From positions 434,001 to 498,000 of the forward strand of contig NZ_MTQN01000011.1 of assembly GCF_001984195.1 (NCBI RefSeq): 64,000 nucleotides of DNA, written 5' to 3'. A model generated the notes under the pieces. The model saw only the letters and a list, made by a program, of their open reading frames with translations, was not told the origin of the DNA and made no database searches. The position numbers and the translations under genes were made by a program. This DNA comes from Kribbella sp. ALI-6-A (GTDB taxonomy: Bacteria; Actinomycetota; Actinomycetes; Propionibacteriales; Kribbellaceae). Below, in pieces: positions 15,312-23,887 of the stretch (position 1 is the first letter of the stretch; every line of letters begins with the position of its first letter).

Positions 15312-17166
15312 TGGTGATCGCGTCCCCCTGGTGCCGGGTGATCATCTCGATCACGTCGCGGGCCAGTTCCTGACCGGTCAGACCGATCTCCTGCAGCACC
15401 GCGGCCCGCTTCGCGTGGTCGAGGAACCGCTGCGGAATGCCGAAGTCGCGGACCGGCGTGCTCACCCCGGCATCCCGGATCGCCTGCGCGATCGCGGCAC
15501 CACAACCGCCGACGCGGCCGTTGTCCTCGATCGTCACGACGTACTTGTGCTTGCCGGCCAGCTCGACCAGCTCCGGCGCGACCGGCTTGACCCAGCGCGG
15601 GTCGACGACGGTGACGCCGAAGCCCTGCGCGCCGAGCCGCCCGGCGACGTCGACGGCCGTCGCGGCCATCGAACCGATCCCGATCAGCAGGACGTCGGTG
15701 CCGGTGCGGACCAGGACGTCGGTGCCGCCGATCCGGTCGATCGCCTCGATGTCGGGGAACACCTCGCCCTTGGCGTAGCGCAGCACGGTCGGCGCGTCGT
15801 CGACCTCGATCGCCTCGTTGAGCAGTTCGCCGATCCGCTTGCCGTCGCGCGGCGCGGCCAGGCGCAGGCCGGGCACGACCTGGAGCAGCGACATGTCCCA
15901 CATGCCGTTGTGCGAGGCGCCGTCGTCACCGGTCACGCCGGCCCGGTCGAGCACGAAGGTGACGCCGCACTTGTGCAGCGCGACGTCCATCAGCAGCTGG
16001 TCGAAGGCGCGGTTCAGGAACGTCGCGTAGAGGCCGACGACCGGGTGCAGACCGCCCATCGCGAGCCCCGCGGCGCTGGTCACCGCGTGCTGCTCGGCGA
16101 TGCCGACGTCGAAGATCCGGTCCGGGAACTCCTGCGCGAACGCGGCCAGGCCGGTCGGGTGCAGCATCGCCGCGGTGATCGCGACCACGTCGGGACGGCG
16201 ATGACCGATGTCGACCAGTTCCTCGGCGAACACGTCGGTCCAGCCGCGCGGCTTGTGCAGCGGGCGGATCTGGTGGAAGTTGTCCTCCTCGTCCTGCTCG
16301 GCGGCGGCGTACCCGAAGCCCTTCTGGGTGACCGCGTGCACCAGGACCGGACCGCCGAAGGCCTTGGCCTTGCTCAGCGCGTCCTCCATCGCCTCCCGGT
16401 CGTGGCCGTCCACCGGGCCGACGTACTTCAGGCCGAGGTCCTCGAACATGCCCTGCGGGGCGAGCATGTCCTTCAGGCCCTTCTTCACCCCGTGCAGCAC
16501 CTCGTACATCGGCGGGCCGACGTACGGCGTCCGACCGAGGTTGGTCTTCACCAGGTCGAGGATCTTCTCGTAGCGCGGGTTGGTGCGCAGGCTGGTCAGG
16601 TGCGTGGCCAGGCCGCCGACCGTCGGGCTGTACGAGCGGCCGTTGTCGTTGACGATCACGACCAGCTTCAGGTCGTCGCAGGCGGCGATGTTGTTCAGCG
16701 CCTCCCAGGCCATGCCGCCGGTCAGGCCGCCGTCACCGATCAGCGCGACCACGTGCCGGTCCTCGCCGCGCAGGCGGTAGGCCTTGGCCAGACCGTCGGC
16801 GTACGACAGCGAGGTCGAGGCGTGGCTGTTCTCGACGATGTCGTGCTCGGACTCGGACTGGCTCGGGTAGCCGGACAGGCCGCCCTGCTGGCGCAGCGTG
16901 TCGAACTTCGCCGCCCGGCCGGTCAGCAGCTTGTGCACGTAGGTCTGGTGGCCGGTGTCGAAGACCAGCCGATCGCGCGGCGAGTCGAAAACCCGGTGCA
17001 TCGCCAGGGTGATCTCGACCATGCCCAGATTGGGACCCAGGTGACCGCCGGTCCGCGAGACCGTCTCGACGAGCACGTCGCGAACCTCCGCGGCCAGCTC
17101 CGTCAGCTGCTGATCGGTCAGTCCCTTGAGGTCCGCCGGCCCTCCGACCGTGTCCAGCAAGCGCAC
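15271..17166 (-). CDS. dxs: 1-deoxy-D-xylulose-5-phosphate synthase
   Basis: Thiamine-diphosphate enzyme that condenses pyruvate and glyceraldehyde 3-phosphate, first step of the non-mevalonate isoprenoid pathway. Visible motifs are DTGHQTYVHKLLTGR, the TPP-binding GDGGLTGGMAWEALNN, and the transketolase-type GIAEQHAVTSAAGLA. Length is 631 residues, normal. The GTG at 17166 is preceded by GGAGGAG. The reading frame ends inside the next gene. Position near rnd and the thiolase pair follows the common actinobacterial order. Confidence 0.96.
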   Translation of the reverse strand: MRLLDTVGGPADLKGLTDQQLTELAAEVRDVLVETVSRTGGHLGPNLGMVEITLAMHRVFDSPRDRLVFDTGHQTYVHKLLTGRAAKFDTLRQQGGLSGYPSQSESEHDIVENSHASTSLSYADGLAKAYRLRGEDRHVVALIGDGGLTGGMAWEALNNIAACDDLKLVVIVNDNGRSYSPTVGGLATHLTSLRTNPRYEKILDLVKTNLGRTPYVGPPMYEVLHGVKKGLKDMLAPQGMFEDLGLKYVGPVDGHDREAMEDALSKAKAFGGPVLVHAVTQKGFGYAAAEQDEEDNFHQIRPLHKPRGWTDVFAEELVDIGHRRPDVVAITAAMLHPTGLAAFAQEFPDRIFDVGIAEQHAVTSAAGLAMGGLHPVVGLYATFLNRAFDQLLMDVALHKCGVTFVLDRAGVTGDDGASHNGMWDMSLLQVVPGLRLAAPRDGKRIGELLNEAIEVDDAPTVLRYAKGEVFPDIEAIDRIGGTDVLVRTGTDVLLIGIGSMAATAVDVAGRLGAQGFGVTVVDPRWVKPVAPELVELAGKHKYVVTIEDNGRVGGCGAAIAQAIRDAGVSTPVRDFGIPQRFLDHAKRAAVLQEIGLTGQELARDVIEMITRHQGDAITSEPDTARGRPRGA

Positions 17167-17310
17167 GAGCTCCTCCGCAGGTTGTCCTCGAATGGTCGAG
17201 TCTATGCACCCCGGTGACCGAAACCCGAACGCGGCCGGGCCACCGGAGTGATCTCACCCTACGGGACGCCGCCGAGGCCCGAGTGGTTCACCGGTGCCGC
17301 CCATCTCACC

Positions 17311-17316
17311 TAGAGT
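17311..17316 (+). promoter_or_regulatory. -10 element (TAGAGT) for leaderless DUF402 gene
   Basis: TAGAGT ends 7 nt before the ATG at 17324 and no Shine-Dalgarno is present. A weak TTCACC lies 18 bp upstream as a possible -35. Confidence 0.5.
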
Positions 17317-17323
17317 AACCGCC

Positions 17324-17830
17324 ATGGAGATGGTGCGGACCCTGTTCCGCAAGTACGACGGCCGCCCGCACCGGTTGATGGAGTCGGTCGACCTCGGCGA
17401 GGACGACCACGGCCTGTGGGTCGGCTCCCGCCCCGGCGACCCCGCCCAGCGCGCCGACGGCACCTGGATCACCGTCGACCACCACCGCGTCCGCCTGTTC
17501 CCCCGCGGCCAGTGGTGGAGCGCCTTGTTCAACGACGCTCCGCACACCACCGAGATCTACTGCGACATCACCATGCCCGCCGAATTCGGCGTCGCCTCGG
17601 TCACCGCCGTCGACCTCGACCTGGACATCCGGCGCCTGCGCGACGGGACCGTCCGGGTGATGGACGAGGACGAGTTCGCGGCGCACCAGGTCCACTACGG
17701 CTATCCACCCCAAGTAGTCGCCACGGCCCAGGCGACGTGCGAGTGGATCGTGGCCAACATCACCACGACGGAGCCGTTCCTGACGGTCTACAAGACGTAC
17801 TTGGACCGCATTCGCGAGCTCAGCGGCTGA
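17324..17830 (+). CDS. DUF402 protein (nucleotide phosphatase-like), copy A
   Basis: 168 residues of the DUF402 family; characterised members (Ntdp, FomD) hydrolyse nucleoside di-/triphosphates or CMP-linked substrates. Conserved segments are FRKYDGRPH, ALFNDAPHTTEIYCDI, VDLDLDI and MDEDEFAAHQVHYGYP, giving an acidic metal-binding surface. It is paralogous to the gene at 18923, and the two flank the oppositely oriented rfbB. The ATG at 17324 is supported by the TAGAGT -10. The substrate is not known. Confidence 0.82.
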   Translation: MEMVRTLFRKYDGRPHRLMESVDLGEDDHGLWVGSRPGDPAQRADGTWITVDHHRVRLFPRGQWWSALFNDAPHTTEIYCDITMPAEFGVASVTAVDLDLDIRRLRDGTVRVMDEDEFAAHQVHYGYPPQVVATAQATCEWIVANITTTEPFLTVYKTYLDRIRELSG

Positions 17831-17862
17831 CCGGCGTACGAGGGACCTCGTCCGTACGCCGG
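17831..17862. terminator. Bidirectional terminator hairpin
   Basis: CCGGCGTACG (17831-17840) pairs with CGTACGCCGG (17853-17862). The loop contains a competing small hairpin, AGG-GA-CCT. It lies directly after the DUF402 copy A stop and 8 bp before the stop of convergent rfbB. Confidence 0.7.
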
Positions 17863-17870
17863 GCGCTCGG

Positions 17871-18869
17871 TCAGCGGCCGAGGACCTTGTACTTGGCTTC
17901 CGCGGTGCCCTTCTGGGGCTCCCACCAAGCGGTGTTGGCCTTGTACCAGTCGATGGTGGCGGCCAGACCCGCGTCGAAGTCGGCGTAGCGGGGGGCCCAG
18001 CCGAGTTCGGTGCGGATCTTGGTGGAGTCGTTGGAGTAGCGCAGGTCGTGGCCGGGGCGGTCGTTGACGTGGACGAAGGCGTCCTCGGGCTCGCCCATCA
18101 GGGTGAGGATCTTCTGGATGATCTGCTTGTTGCTGCGCTCGTCGCCGGAGCCGATCAGGTAGGTCTCGCCGAGGCGGCCGTCGGTGATGATGCGGTGCAC
18201 GGCGTCGTTGTGGTCCTCGACGTGGGTCCATTCGCGGACGTTCTCGCCGGCGCCGTACAGCTTGGGCTTGTCGCCGATCAGCACGTTGGTGATCTGGCGC
18301 GGGATCAGCTTCTCGACGTGCTGGTACGGGCCGTAGTTGTTCGCGCAGTTCGACAAGGTGGCGGCCACGCCGTACGAGCGGGCCCAGGCGCGGACCAGCA
18401 TGTCCGAGCTCGCCTTCGAGGCGGAGTACGGGCTGGACGGGTCGTACGCCGTGGTCTCGGTGAACTGCTCGACCGAGTCCAGCGGCAGGTCGCCGAAGAC
18501 CTCGTCGGTGGAGATGTGGTGCATCCGCTTGTCGTGCTTGCGGACCGCCTCGAGCAGCGTGAAGGTGCCGATGATGTTGGACTTGATGAACGGCGATGGG
18601 TCGTTCAGCGAGTTGTCGACGTGCGACTCGGCGGCGAAGTGCACCAGGACGTCGGTGCCGGCGACCAGCTTGTCGACCAGCTCGGCGTCGCAGATGTCGC
18701 CGTGCACGAACGTGACCTGCTCGGCGACCGGGTCGAGGTTGCTGCGGCTGCCGGCGTAGGTGAGCGCGTCGAGCACGGTCACCTCGGCGTCGGGGTAGCG
18801 CCGCACGGTGTCGTGCACGAAGTTCGAGCCGATGAATCCGGCGCCGCCGGTGATGAGCATCCGTCGCAT
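17871..18869 (-). CDS. rfbB: dTDP-glucose 4,6-dehydratase
   Basis: Converts dTDP-glucose to dTDP-4-keto-6-deoxyglucose, an early step to dTDP-rhamnose and other deoxysugars. It is an extended short-chain dehydrogenase, with the NAD site GGAGFIGSNFV, the catalytic STDEVFGD (Thr/Asp/Glu) and YSASKAS (Tyr-x3-Lys). Length is 332 residues, typical. The ATG at 18869 is preferred because TATCCT (18876-18881) ends 6 nt upstream; an in-frame GTG at 18875 would abut that hexamer. No rfbA, rfbC or rfbD is adjacent, so it is an orphan here. Confidence 0.93.
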   Translation of the reverse strand: MRRMLITGGAGFIGSNFVHDTVRRYPDAEVTVLDALTYAGSRSNLDPVAEQVTFVHGDICDAELVDKLVAGTDVLVHFAAESHVDNSLNDPSPFIKSNIIGTFTLLEAVRKHDKRMHHISTDEVFGDLPLDSVEQFTETTAYDPSSPYSASKASSDMLVRAWARSYGVAATLSNCANNYGPYQHVEKLIPRQITNVLIGDKPKLYGAGENVREWTHVEDHNDAVHRIITDGRLGETYLIGSGDERSNKQIIQKILTLMGEPEDAFVHVNDRPGHDLRYSNDSTKIRTELGWAPRYADFDAGLAATIDWYKANTAWWEPQKGTAEAKYKVLGR

Positions 18870-18875
18870 CGGCAC

Positions 18876-18881
18876 AGGATA
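18876..18881 (-). promoter_or_regulatory. -10 element (TATCCT) for leaderless rfbB
   Basis: TATCCT on the minus strand ends 6 nt before the ATG at 18869. It overlaps the GTG alternative start and so argues for the ATG. Confidence 0.5.
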
Positions 18882-18910
18882 GCGATTCAGGAGGTGACCG
18901 GCCGCGCCGG

Positions 18911-18916
18911 TACGGT
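18911..18916 (+). promoter_or_regulatory. -10 element (TACGGT) for leaderless DUF402 copy B
   Basis: TACGGT ends 6 nt before the ATG at 18923. Only 29 bp separate it from the divergent rfbB -10, so the two promoters are back to back and may interfere. Confidence 0.5.
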
Positions 18917-18922
18917 GACACC

Positions 18923-19417
18923 ATGCGCAAGGTGCGGGTTGTGTATCGCAAGTACGACGGCAAGCTCCACTGGCACCAGTGGATGACGTTCCTGGGAGAG
19001 GACCAGTACGGCGTGTGGTTGGGTGCGCCGGCCGGTGCGATCGCCCAGCGCGGCGAGGAGCCGGAGATCGCGATGAGCGCGGCCGTCGCCCAGCTGTTCC
19101 CGCGGGACAAGTGGTTCACGGCCAGCTTCAACGACGCACCCCAGAAGACCGAGATCTACTGCGACGTGACCACGCCGGTGACCTTCGGCGAGGACGAGTT
19201 CACGATGATCGACCTCGACCTGGACGTGGTGAAGCGGCGCGACGGCAGCTTCTACGTCGACGACGAGGACGAGTTCGCCGAGCACCAGGTCAAGTACGAC
19301 TACCCCGCCGACGTGATCCGCGCCGCGCAGGCCTCCTGCGACTGGCTGGCCTCCGCGGTGCTGACCGAGGAGCCGTTCCTGACGGCGTACAAGACCTATC
19401 TGGACCGGATTCGCTGA
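18923..19417 (+). CDS. DUF402 protein (nucleotide phosphatase-like), copy B
   Basis: 164 residues, paralogous to the gene at 17324. Shared blocks are YRKYDGKLHW, ASFNDAPQKTEIYCDV, IDLDLDVVKRRDGS, DDEDEFAEHQVKYDYP and the C-terminal EEPFLTAYKTYLDRIR. The conserved Asp/Glu clusters fit a Mg2+-dependent phosphatase of the DUF402 family. It starts divergently from rfbB, 53 bp apart. Two such enzymes around a nucleotide-sugar enzyme hint at nucleotide metabolism, but no direct link is shown. Confidence 0.82.
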   Translation: MRKVRVVYRKYDGKLHWHQWMTFLGEDQYGVWLGAPAGAIAQRGEEPEIAMSAAVAQLFPRDKWFTASFNDAPQKTEIYCDVTTPVTFGEDEFTMIDLDLDVVKRRDGSFYVDDEDEFAEHQVKYDYPADVIRAAQASCDWLASAVLTEEPFLTAYKTYLDRIR

Positions 19418-19473
19418 TCGAGGGTCCTCAGCCCTTGCGCGCGGAATGAGGATCTGCCTGCCACACTGTGCGC

Positions 19474-21381
19474 GTGGAAATCGCGATCGAGATTGTCGCC
19501 CTGGTCGCGCTGGTGGCGACGGGTGCCGCACTGGCCCGCCGGATCGGGGTGTCGGCTCCCCTGCTGCTGGTCGTGATCGGGGTCGGAGTCTCATATCTCC
19601 CCTTCGTCCCGCGGGTCGAGCTGTCGCACGAGGTGGTGCTGGTCGGCTTCCTGCCGCCGCTGCTGTACTCGGCGGCGATCAAGACCAGCCTGGTCGACTT
19701 CTCCCAGCATCGGCGGTCGATCGGCACACTGTCGGTCGGTCTGGTCGCGTTCACCGCGGTCGGGGTCGGCCTGGTCGCCTACTGGCTGCTCGGCGGCCTG
19801 GCCGAGGGTGACGGGCAGGAGCGGTTGCCGCTGTGGGCCGCGTTCGCGCTCGGGGCGGTCGTCGCGCCGCCGGACGCCGTGGCGGCGACCGCGATCGCCA
19901 AGAAGGTCGGCCTGCCGCGCCGGGTGGTCACGATCCTCGAGGGCGAGAGCCTGCTGAACGACGCGACCGCGCTGGTCTGCCTGCGGACCGCGATCGCGGC
20001 CGCGGTGATCACGCCGACGTTCATGCACGTCAGCCTGGACTTCCTGCGCGCGGCCGGCGGCGGTGTCGTGGTCGGACTGGTAGTGGCGATCACGCTGGCG
20101 AAGATCCGCAAGCGGTTCACCGACCCGGTGCTGGACACCACGCTGAGCCTGACCGCGCCGTTCATCGCGTACGTCGCGGCGGAGAACCACTACGTGCACG
20201 CGTCCGGCGTCCTGGCCGTGGTCGTGACCGGTCTGCTGCTCGGGCACAAGGCGCCGATCATCCAGTCGGCCGCGTCCCGGATCTCGGAGCGGACCAACTG
20301 GCGCACGTTCCAGTTCCTGCTGGAGAACACGGTCTTCCTGCTGATCGGCCTGCAGACCCGGTGGATCCTCGACGACCTGGCGATGAGCCCGCTGTCGGCC
20401 GGCACGATCGCGATCGCGACGATCGGGGTCTTCCTCGCGGTCGTGCTGCTCCGGCCGATCTGGATGTACCCGGTGACCATCTTGTCCCGCAAGATCCTCG
20501 GCCGCTCGCGCCCGGGACCGGTGTCCTGGCGAGAGCTGACCGTGCTGTCGTGGGCCGGCATGCGCGGCGTGGTGACGCTGGCCGCGGTGTTCGTCCTGCC
20601 GGAGGACACGCCGCACCGCGAGGTACTGGTCTTCATCGCCCTGGCCGTCACCGCCGGGACACTGCTGCTCCAGGGCTCGACGCTGCCCTGGCTCGTACGA
20701 CGGATGCAACTGCCCGGTCCAGACCCGGCTGAGGACGCGCTGCAGGAGGCCGCCGTACTGCAGGGTGCGCACAAGGCCGGCGAGGAGGAGCTGGACCGGG
20801 TGCTCACGCCCGACGACCCGCCGCAGGTGGTCGAGCTGCTGCGTCAGCGCGGCGAAGCCCGGGCGCTGGCCGCGTGGGAACGACTCGGCCGGCCCGAAAC
20901 CGAGTACGAAACGCCGAGTGAGGCATATCGTCGACTTCGGATGACCATGCTGCAGGCCGAGCGTGGTCACATCCTCAAGGTCCGGGACGAGGGCCTCGTC
21001 GCCGACGAGGTGCTGCAACGGGCACAGATCGCACTCGACATCGAGGAGTCCATCTTGGATCGCGCAGAAGCCGACGACGTCGGCGGACAGTCCGACGACC
21101 TCCGCGTGCCGCCCCCTCCGGGCGGTCCGTGCGACCACCTGGCCCACGCACCACTGGTGCTGGCACCGAACACTCCTGACGGCTGCGAGGAGTGCCTGGC
21201 CGAGGGCGGGACGTGGGTGCACCTGCGACTGTGCCTGGGGTGCGGTCACGTCGGTTGCTGTGACTCGTCCCAGCACAAGCACGCCAGCAAGCACTTCGAC
21301 TCGACCGAGCATCCGGTGATGCGCAGCTTCGAACCCGGCGAGAACTGGCGCTGGTGCTTCGTGGACGAAACCCTCGGCTGA
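19474..21381 (+). CDS. CPA1 Na+/H+ antiporter with C-terminal UBP-type zinc finger
   Basis: About 635 residues. The N-terminal two thirds is a sodium/proton antiporter of the NhaP/CPA1 type with about 12 membrane spans and PPDAVAATAIAKK plus EGESLLNDATALV motifs. A long cytoplasmic tail includes a helical region. It ends in a UBP-type zinc finger (last about 84 residues: CDH, CEEC, CLGCGHVGCC, HKHASKH, EHPV). GTG at 19474 is chosen because CACACT ends 6 nt upstream; GTG at 19468 is possible. It overlaps the HIT gene by one base. UBP fingers bind free C-termini of ubiquitin in eukaryotes; the ligand here is unknown. Confidence 0.9.
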   Translation: MEIAIEIVALVALVATGAALARRIGVSAPLLLVVIGVGVSYLPFVPRVELSHEVVLVGFLPPLLYSAAIKTSLVDFSQHRRSIGTLSVGLVAFTAVGVGLVAYWLLGGLAEGDGQERLPLWAAFALGAVVAPPDAVAATAIAKKVGLPRRVVTILEGESLLNDATALVCLRTAIAAAVITPTFMHVSLDFLRAAGGGVVVGLVVAITLAKIRKRFTDPVLDTTLSLTAPFIAYVAAENHYVHASGVLAVVVTGLLLGHKAPIIQSAASRISERTNWRTFQFLLENTVFLLIGLQTRWILDDLAMSPLSAGTIAIATIGVFLAVVLLRPIWMYPVTILSRKILGRSRPGPVSWRELTVLSWAGMRGVVTLAAVFVLPEDTPHREVLVFIALAVTAGTLLLQGSTLPWLVRRMQLPGPDPAEDALQEAAVLQGAHKAGEEELDRVLTPDDPPQVVELLRQRGEARALAAWERLGRPETEYETPSEAYRRLRMTMLQAERGHILKVRDEGLVADEVLQRAQIALDIEESILDRAEADDVGGQSDDLRVPPPPGGPCDHLAHAPLVLAPNTPDGCEECLAEGGTWVHLRLCLGCGHVGCCDSSQHKHASKHFDSTEHPVMRSFEPGENWRWCFVDETLG

Positions 21382-21794
21382 TGGCCGACTGCCTGTTCTG
21401 CTCGATCGTCGCGGGGTCGACCCCGGCCCACCTCGTGCTGGAGACACCCGAGGTGGTCGGGTTCCTCGACATCCGGCCGGTGTTCAAGGGGCACACCCTG
21501 ATCGTGCCCCGCGAACACGTCGCGACGATGGTCGAGCTGCCGGACGAGCTGACCGTGCCGCTGTTCGGGGCGGCGCGGTCGGTGGCCGCGGCGGTGCGTA
21601 CGGCGTACGGGGCGCAGGGGTCGTTCGTCGCGGTGAACAACGTGGTGTCGCAGTCGGTGCCGCACCTGCACGTCCACGTGGTGCCGCGGACCAAGGGCGA
21701 CGGGCTGCGCGGGTTCTTCTGGCCGCGGACCAAGTACGCCGACGACGCCGAGGCCGCGTCGTACGCCGCCGACCTGCGGTCCGCGCTCGGCTAG
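21381..21794 (+). CDS. HIT family protein
   Basis: 137-residue histidine-triad nucleotide hydrolase or transferase. The triad is SVPHLHVHVVPR (His95, 97, 99), and CLFC near the N-terminus may bind zinc. GHTLIVPREH is also typical. It probably acts on AMP-lysine or dinucleoside polyphosphates; the substrate is not certain. The ATG at 21381 shares one base with the stop of the antiporter gene (TGATG), so it is translationally coupled to it. Confidence 0.9.
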   Translation: MADCLFCSIVAGSTPAHLVLETPEVVGFLDIRPVFKGHTLIVPREHVATMVELPDELTVPLFGAARSVAAAVRTAYGAQGSFVAVNNVVSQSVPHLHVHVVPRTKGDGLRGFFWPRTKYADDAEAASYAADLRSALG

Positions 21795-21812
21795 AAGTTT
21801 TTCGGCGGCCGC

Positions 21813-21846
21813 TGTCCATCCGGGGCCGGGTCGTTCGTGGTGATGG
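21813..21846 (+). promoter_or_regulatory. ECF-type promoter of the DGPF/sigma operon
   Basis: TGTCCATCC at the left end and GTCGTTCGTGGTGATGG at the right end are shared, with identical spacing, by the sequence at 24727-24760. The block ends 32 nt before the GTG at 21879. TGTCCA resembles what I recall of ECF42 -35 elements (TGTCGA). It is probably autoregulated by the sigma factor in this operon. Confidence 0.6.
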
Positions 21847-21878
21847 CGTACCGACCGACCGAACCGAGGAGAACCACC

Positions 21879-22223
21879 GTGAAGTACCTGCTGCTGATCA
21901 ACGCCGCCGTCACGCCCGAGGGCGACGTCGAGGGCTGTACGCCGGCCGACTGGATGGCCTACGACAAGGAGGTCCGCGACGCCGGGATCTTCGTGTCCGG
22001 GGAGTCGCTGGCCGACCTGGTCACCGCCACGACCGTGCAGGTCGACGCCGACGGGCGCCGCACCGTCACCGACGGTCCGTTCGCCGAGACCCGCGAGGTG
22101 CTCGGCGGCTTCTACGTGATCGACGTGCCGGACCTGGACGTCGCCCTCGACTGGGCGGCGCGCTGCCCCGGCTCCCGGGGCGGCAGCAACATCGTGGTCC
22201 GCCCGGTCGCCGACTTCGGCTGA
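21879..22223 (+). CDS. YCII-related (DGPF) protein
   Basis: 114 residues with the DGPF-domain core: MKYLLLIN at the N-terminus, then VTDGPFAETREVLGGFYVID and the ALDWAARCPG segment. Ferredoxin-like fold, function unknown. Start is GTG at 21879 with GAGGAG 7 nt upstream. Genes of this type usually accompany ECF42 sigma factors, as here: its stop overlaps the sigma start by one base (TGATG). Its promoter is the shared 34-nt ECF-type element. Confidence 0.88.
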   Translation: MKYLLLINAAVTPEGDVEGCTPADWMAYDKEVRDAGIFVSGESLADLVTATTVQVDADGRRTVTDGPFAETREVLGGFYVIDVPDLDVALDWAARCPGSRGGSNIVVRPVADFG

Positions 22224-23494
22224 TGCCCGACCACCCGCCGACCATGTCCACCGAGCACTCGGTGGGCATGGTCGAGCAGGTGTTCCGCGAGGAACGCGGG
22301 CGCTTGCTCGCCGCGCTGTCCCGGCGATTCGGGGATCTGGATCTGGCCGAGGAGGTGACCTCCGAGGCGATCGAGATCGCGCTCGAGAAATGGCCCGTGG
22401 ACGGCGTACCGCCGAAGCCCGGCGCCTGGCTGATGACGACGGCCCGGCGCAAAGCGGTCGACCGGCTCCGGCGGGACAAGACGTACGCCGCGCGCCTCGC
22501 CGTCCTGCAGGTGGAAGCCGATCGGACCGGCCCAGCGCCCGCGGCCGACGTCGACGGCGAGCTGCCGGACGACCGGCTGCAGCTGTTCTTCACCTGCGCG
22601 CACCCCGCGCTGCCGGCCGAGGACCGGGTCGCCCTGACGCTGCGCTGCCTCGCGGGCCTGACCACCCCGGAGGTCGCCCGCGCGTTCCTCGTCCCGACGG
22701 CGACGATGGCCAAGCGGATCGTCCGGGCGAAGAAGAAGATCCGCGAAGCCCGCATCCCGTTCCGCGTCCCGGCGGCCGACGAGTTGCCCGAGCGCCTGCC
22801 CGGCGTGCTCCAGGTGACGTACTCGATCTTCACCGAGGGGTACGCCGCCAGCTCGGGCGCCGAGCTGCAGCGGGTCGACCTGGCCGAGGAGGCGATCCGG
22901 CTGGCGCGCATCCTGCACGGGCTGATGCCGGCCGACCGCGAGGTGGCCGGCCTGCTCGCGCTGATGCTGCTGATCCACGCCCGCCGCGACGCCCGCACCG
23001 GCCCGGACGGCGAGCTCGTGCTGCTCGACGGGCAGGACCGCGGCCGCTGGGATCGCGCGATGATCGAGGAGGGCCACGCGCTCGTCCTGCAGGCGATCAC
23101 CGGCCCACCCGGCCCGTACGGCGTCCAGGCCGCGATCGCGTCCCTGCACGACGAGGCCGCCGACGTCGCCACCACCGACTGGCCGCAGATCGTCGCCCTG
23201 TACGACGTACTGCTGGCGCTCGTGCCGTCCCCCGTGGTCGCACTCAACCGCGCGGCCGCGATCGCACTGCGCGACGGTCCCGAGGCCGGCCTCGTCCTGC
23301 TCGACGAACTCACCGACGAGCCGCTGCTGCGCAACTACCACCCGTACCACCTCGCGCGGGCCGACCTGCTCCAGCGCCTCGACCGCCTGCCCGAGGCGGT
23401 CGCGGCGTACCGGGAAGCGCTCGAGACGGCCGGCACGGACCCGGAACGCCGGCACGTCGAGCGGCGCCTGCGCGCGCTCGAGGACGACTGCTGA
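22223..23494 (+). CDS. ECF42-type RNA polymerase sigma factor with TPR-like C-terminal extension
   Basis: 423 residues. Sigma region 2 lies near the N-terminus (RRFGDLDLAEEVTSEAIEIA, then PGAWLMTTARRKAVDRLRRD) and region 4 in the middle (LRCLAGLTTPEVARAFLVP, MAKRIVRAKKKI). About 220 residues follow in helical repeats (ALNRAAAIALRDGPEAGL, AAYREALETAG). This long extension and the linked DGPF gene define the ECF42 group. No anti-sigma factor is adjacent; the C-terminal domain is thought to control activity. The start is ATG at 22223; ATG at 22244 is an alternative. Confidence 0.9.
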   Translation: MPDHPPTMSTEHSVGMVEQVFREERGRLLAALSRRFGDLDLAEEVTSEAIEIALEKWPVDGVPPKPGAWLMTTARRKAVDRLRRDKTYAARLAVLQVEADRTGPAPAADVDGELPDDRLQLFFTCAHPALPAEDRVALTLRCLAGLTTPEVARAFLVPTATMAKRIVRAKKKIREARIPFRVPAADELPERLPGVLQVTYSIFTEGYAASSGAELQRVDLAEEAIRLARILHGLMPADREVAGLLALMLLIHARRDARTGPDGELVLLDGQDRGRWDRAMIEEGHALVLQAITGPPGPYGVQAAIASLHDEAADVATTDWPQIVALYDVLLALVPSPVVALNRAAAIALRDGPEAGLVLLDELTDEPLLRNYHPYHLARADLLQRLDRLPEAVAAYREALETAGTDPERRHVERRLRALEDDC

Positions 23495-23509
23495 TCGACC
23501 GAGGCCCGG

Positions 23510-23887
23510 CTATCGCTGGACGTAGTCCGGGATGTCGGCCGCGTCGTAGTAGATCGGCAGCCCGCGCGCCTCGGCGATCTCCACGTCGCGGTCCGCGCCG
23601 TGGGATTCGCCGGACAGGCGGAGGACGGCGTCGCAGTGCTGGAGAAGGCGGCCGGCGACGTCGTACATCACGTCGCCTTCCGGCGCTTCCGCTGGCGCGG
23701 GCTGGTCGGCGGCACCGCGCAGGACAGGCAGGGCGACCCACTCGCCGATCATCGGGATGTGGCCCTTGTGATGGATCGGCCAGGCGGCCGATTCCAGGCG
23801 GCGCAGGTTGGCGGCGATCCGGTCGGGGTCGCCATCGGTGCCGGAGCGGTAGGGACCGGCGATCAGGACAAGCATCGGTTTGTTCAC
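23510..23887 (-). CDS. Small DUF4406 / nucleoside 2-deoxyribosyltransferase-like protein
   Basis: 125 residues from the GTG at 23887, or 121 from the ATG at 23875. LVLIAGPYRSG and the NLRRLESAAWPIHHKGHIPMI segment, followed by CDAVLRLSGES and DVEIAEARGLPIYY, fit the Rossmann-like nucleoside deoxyribosyltransferase/DUF4406 fold. The enzymatic role is not established. It is divergent from deoR, and its first codons lie in the left arm of the palindrome between the two genes, so it is a good candidate for DeoR control. Confidence 0.72.
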   Translation of the reverse strand: MNKPMLVLIAGPYRSGTDGDPDRIAANLRRLESAAWPIHHKGHIPMIGEWVALPVLRGAADQPAPAEAPEGDVMYDVAGRLLQHCDAVLRLSGESHGADRDVEIAEARGLPIYYDAADIPDYVQR

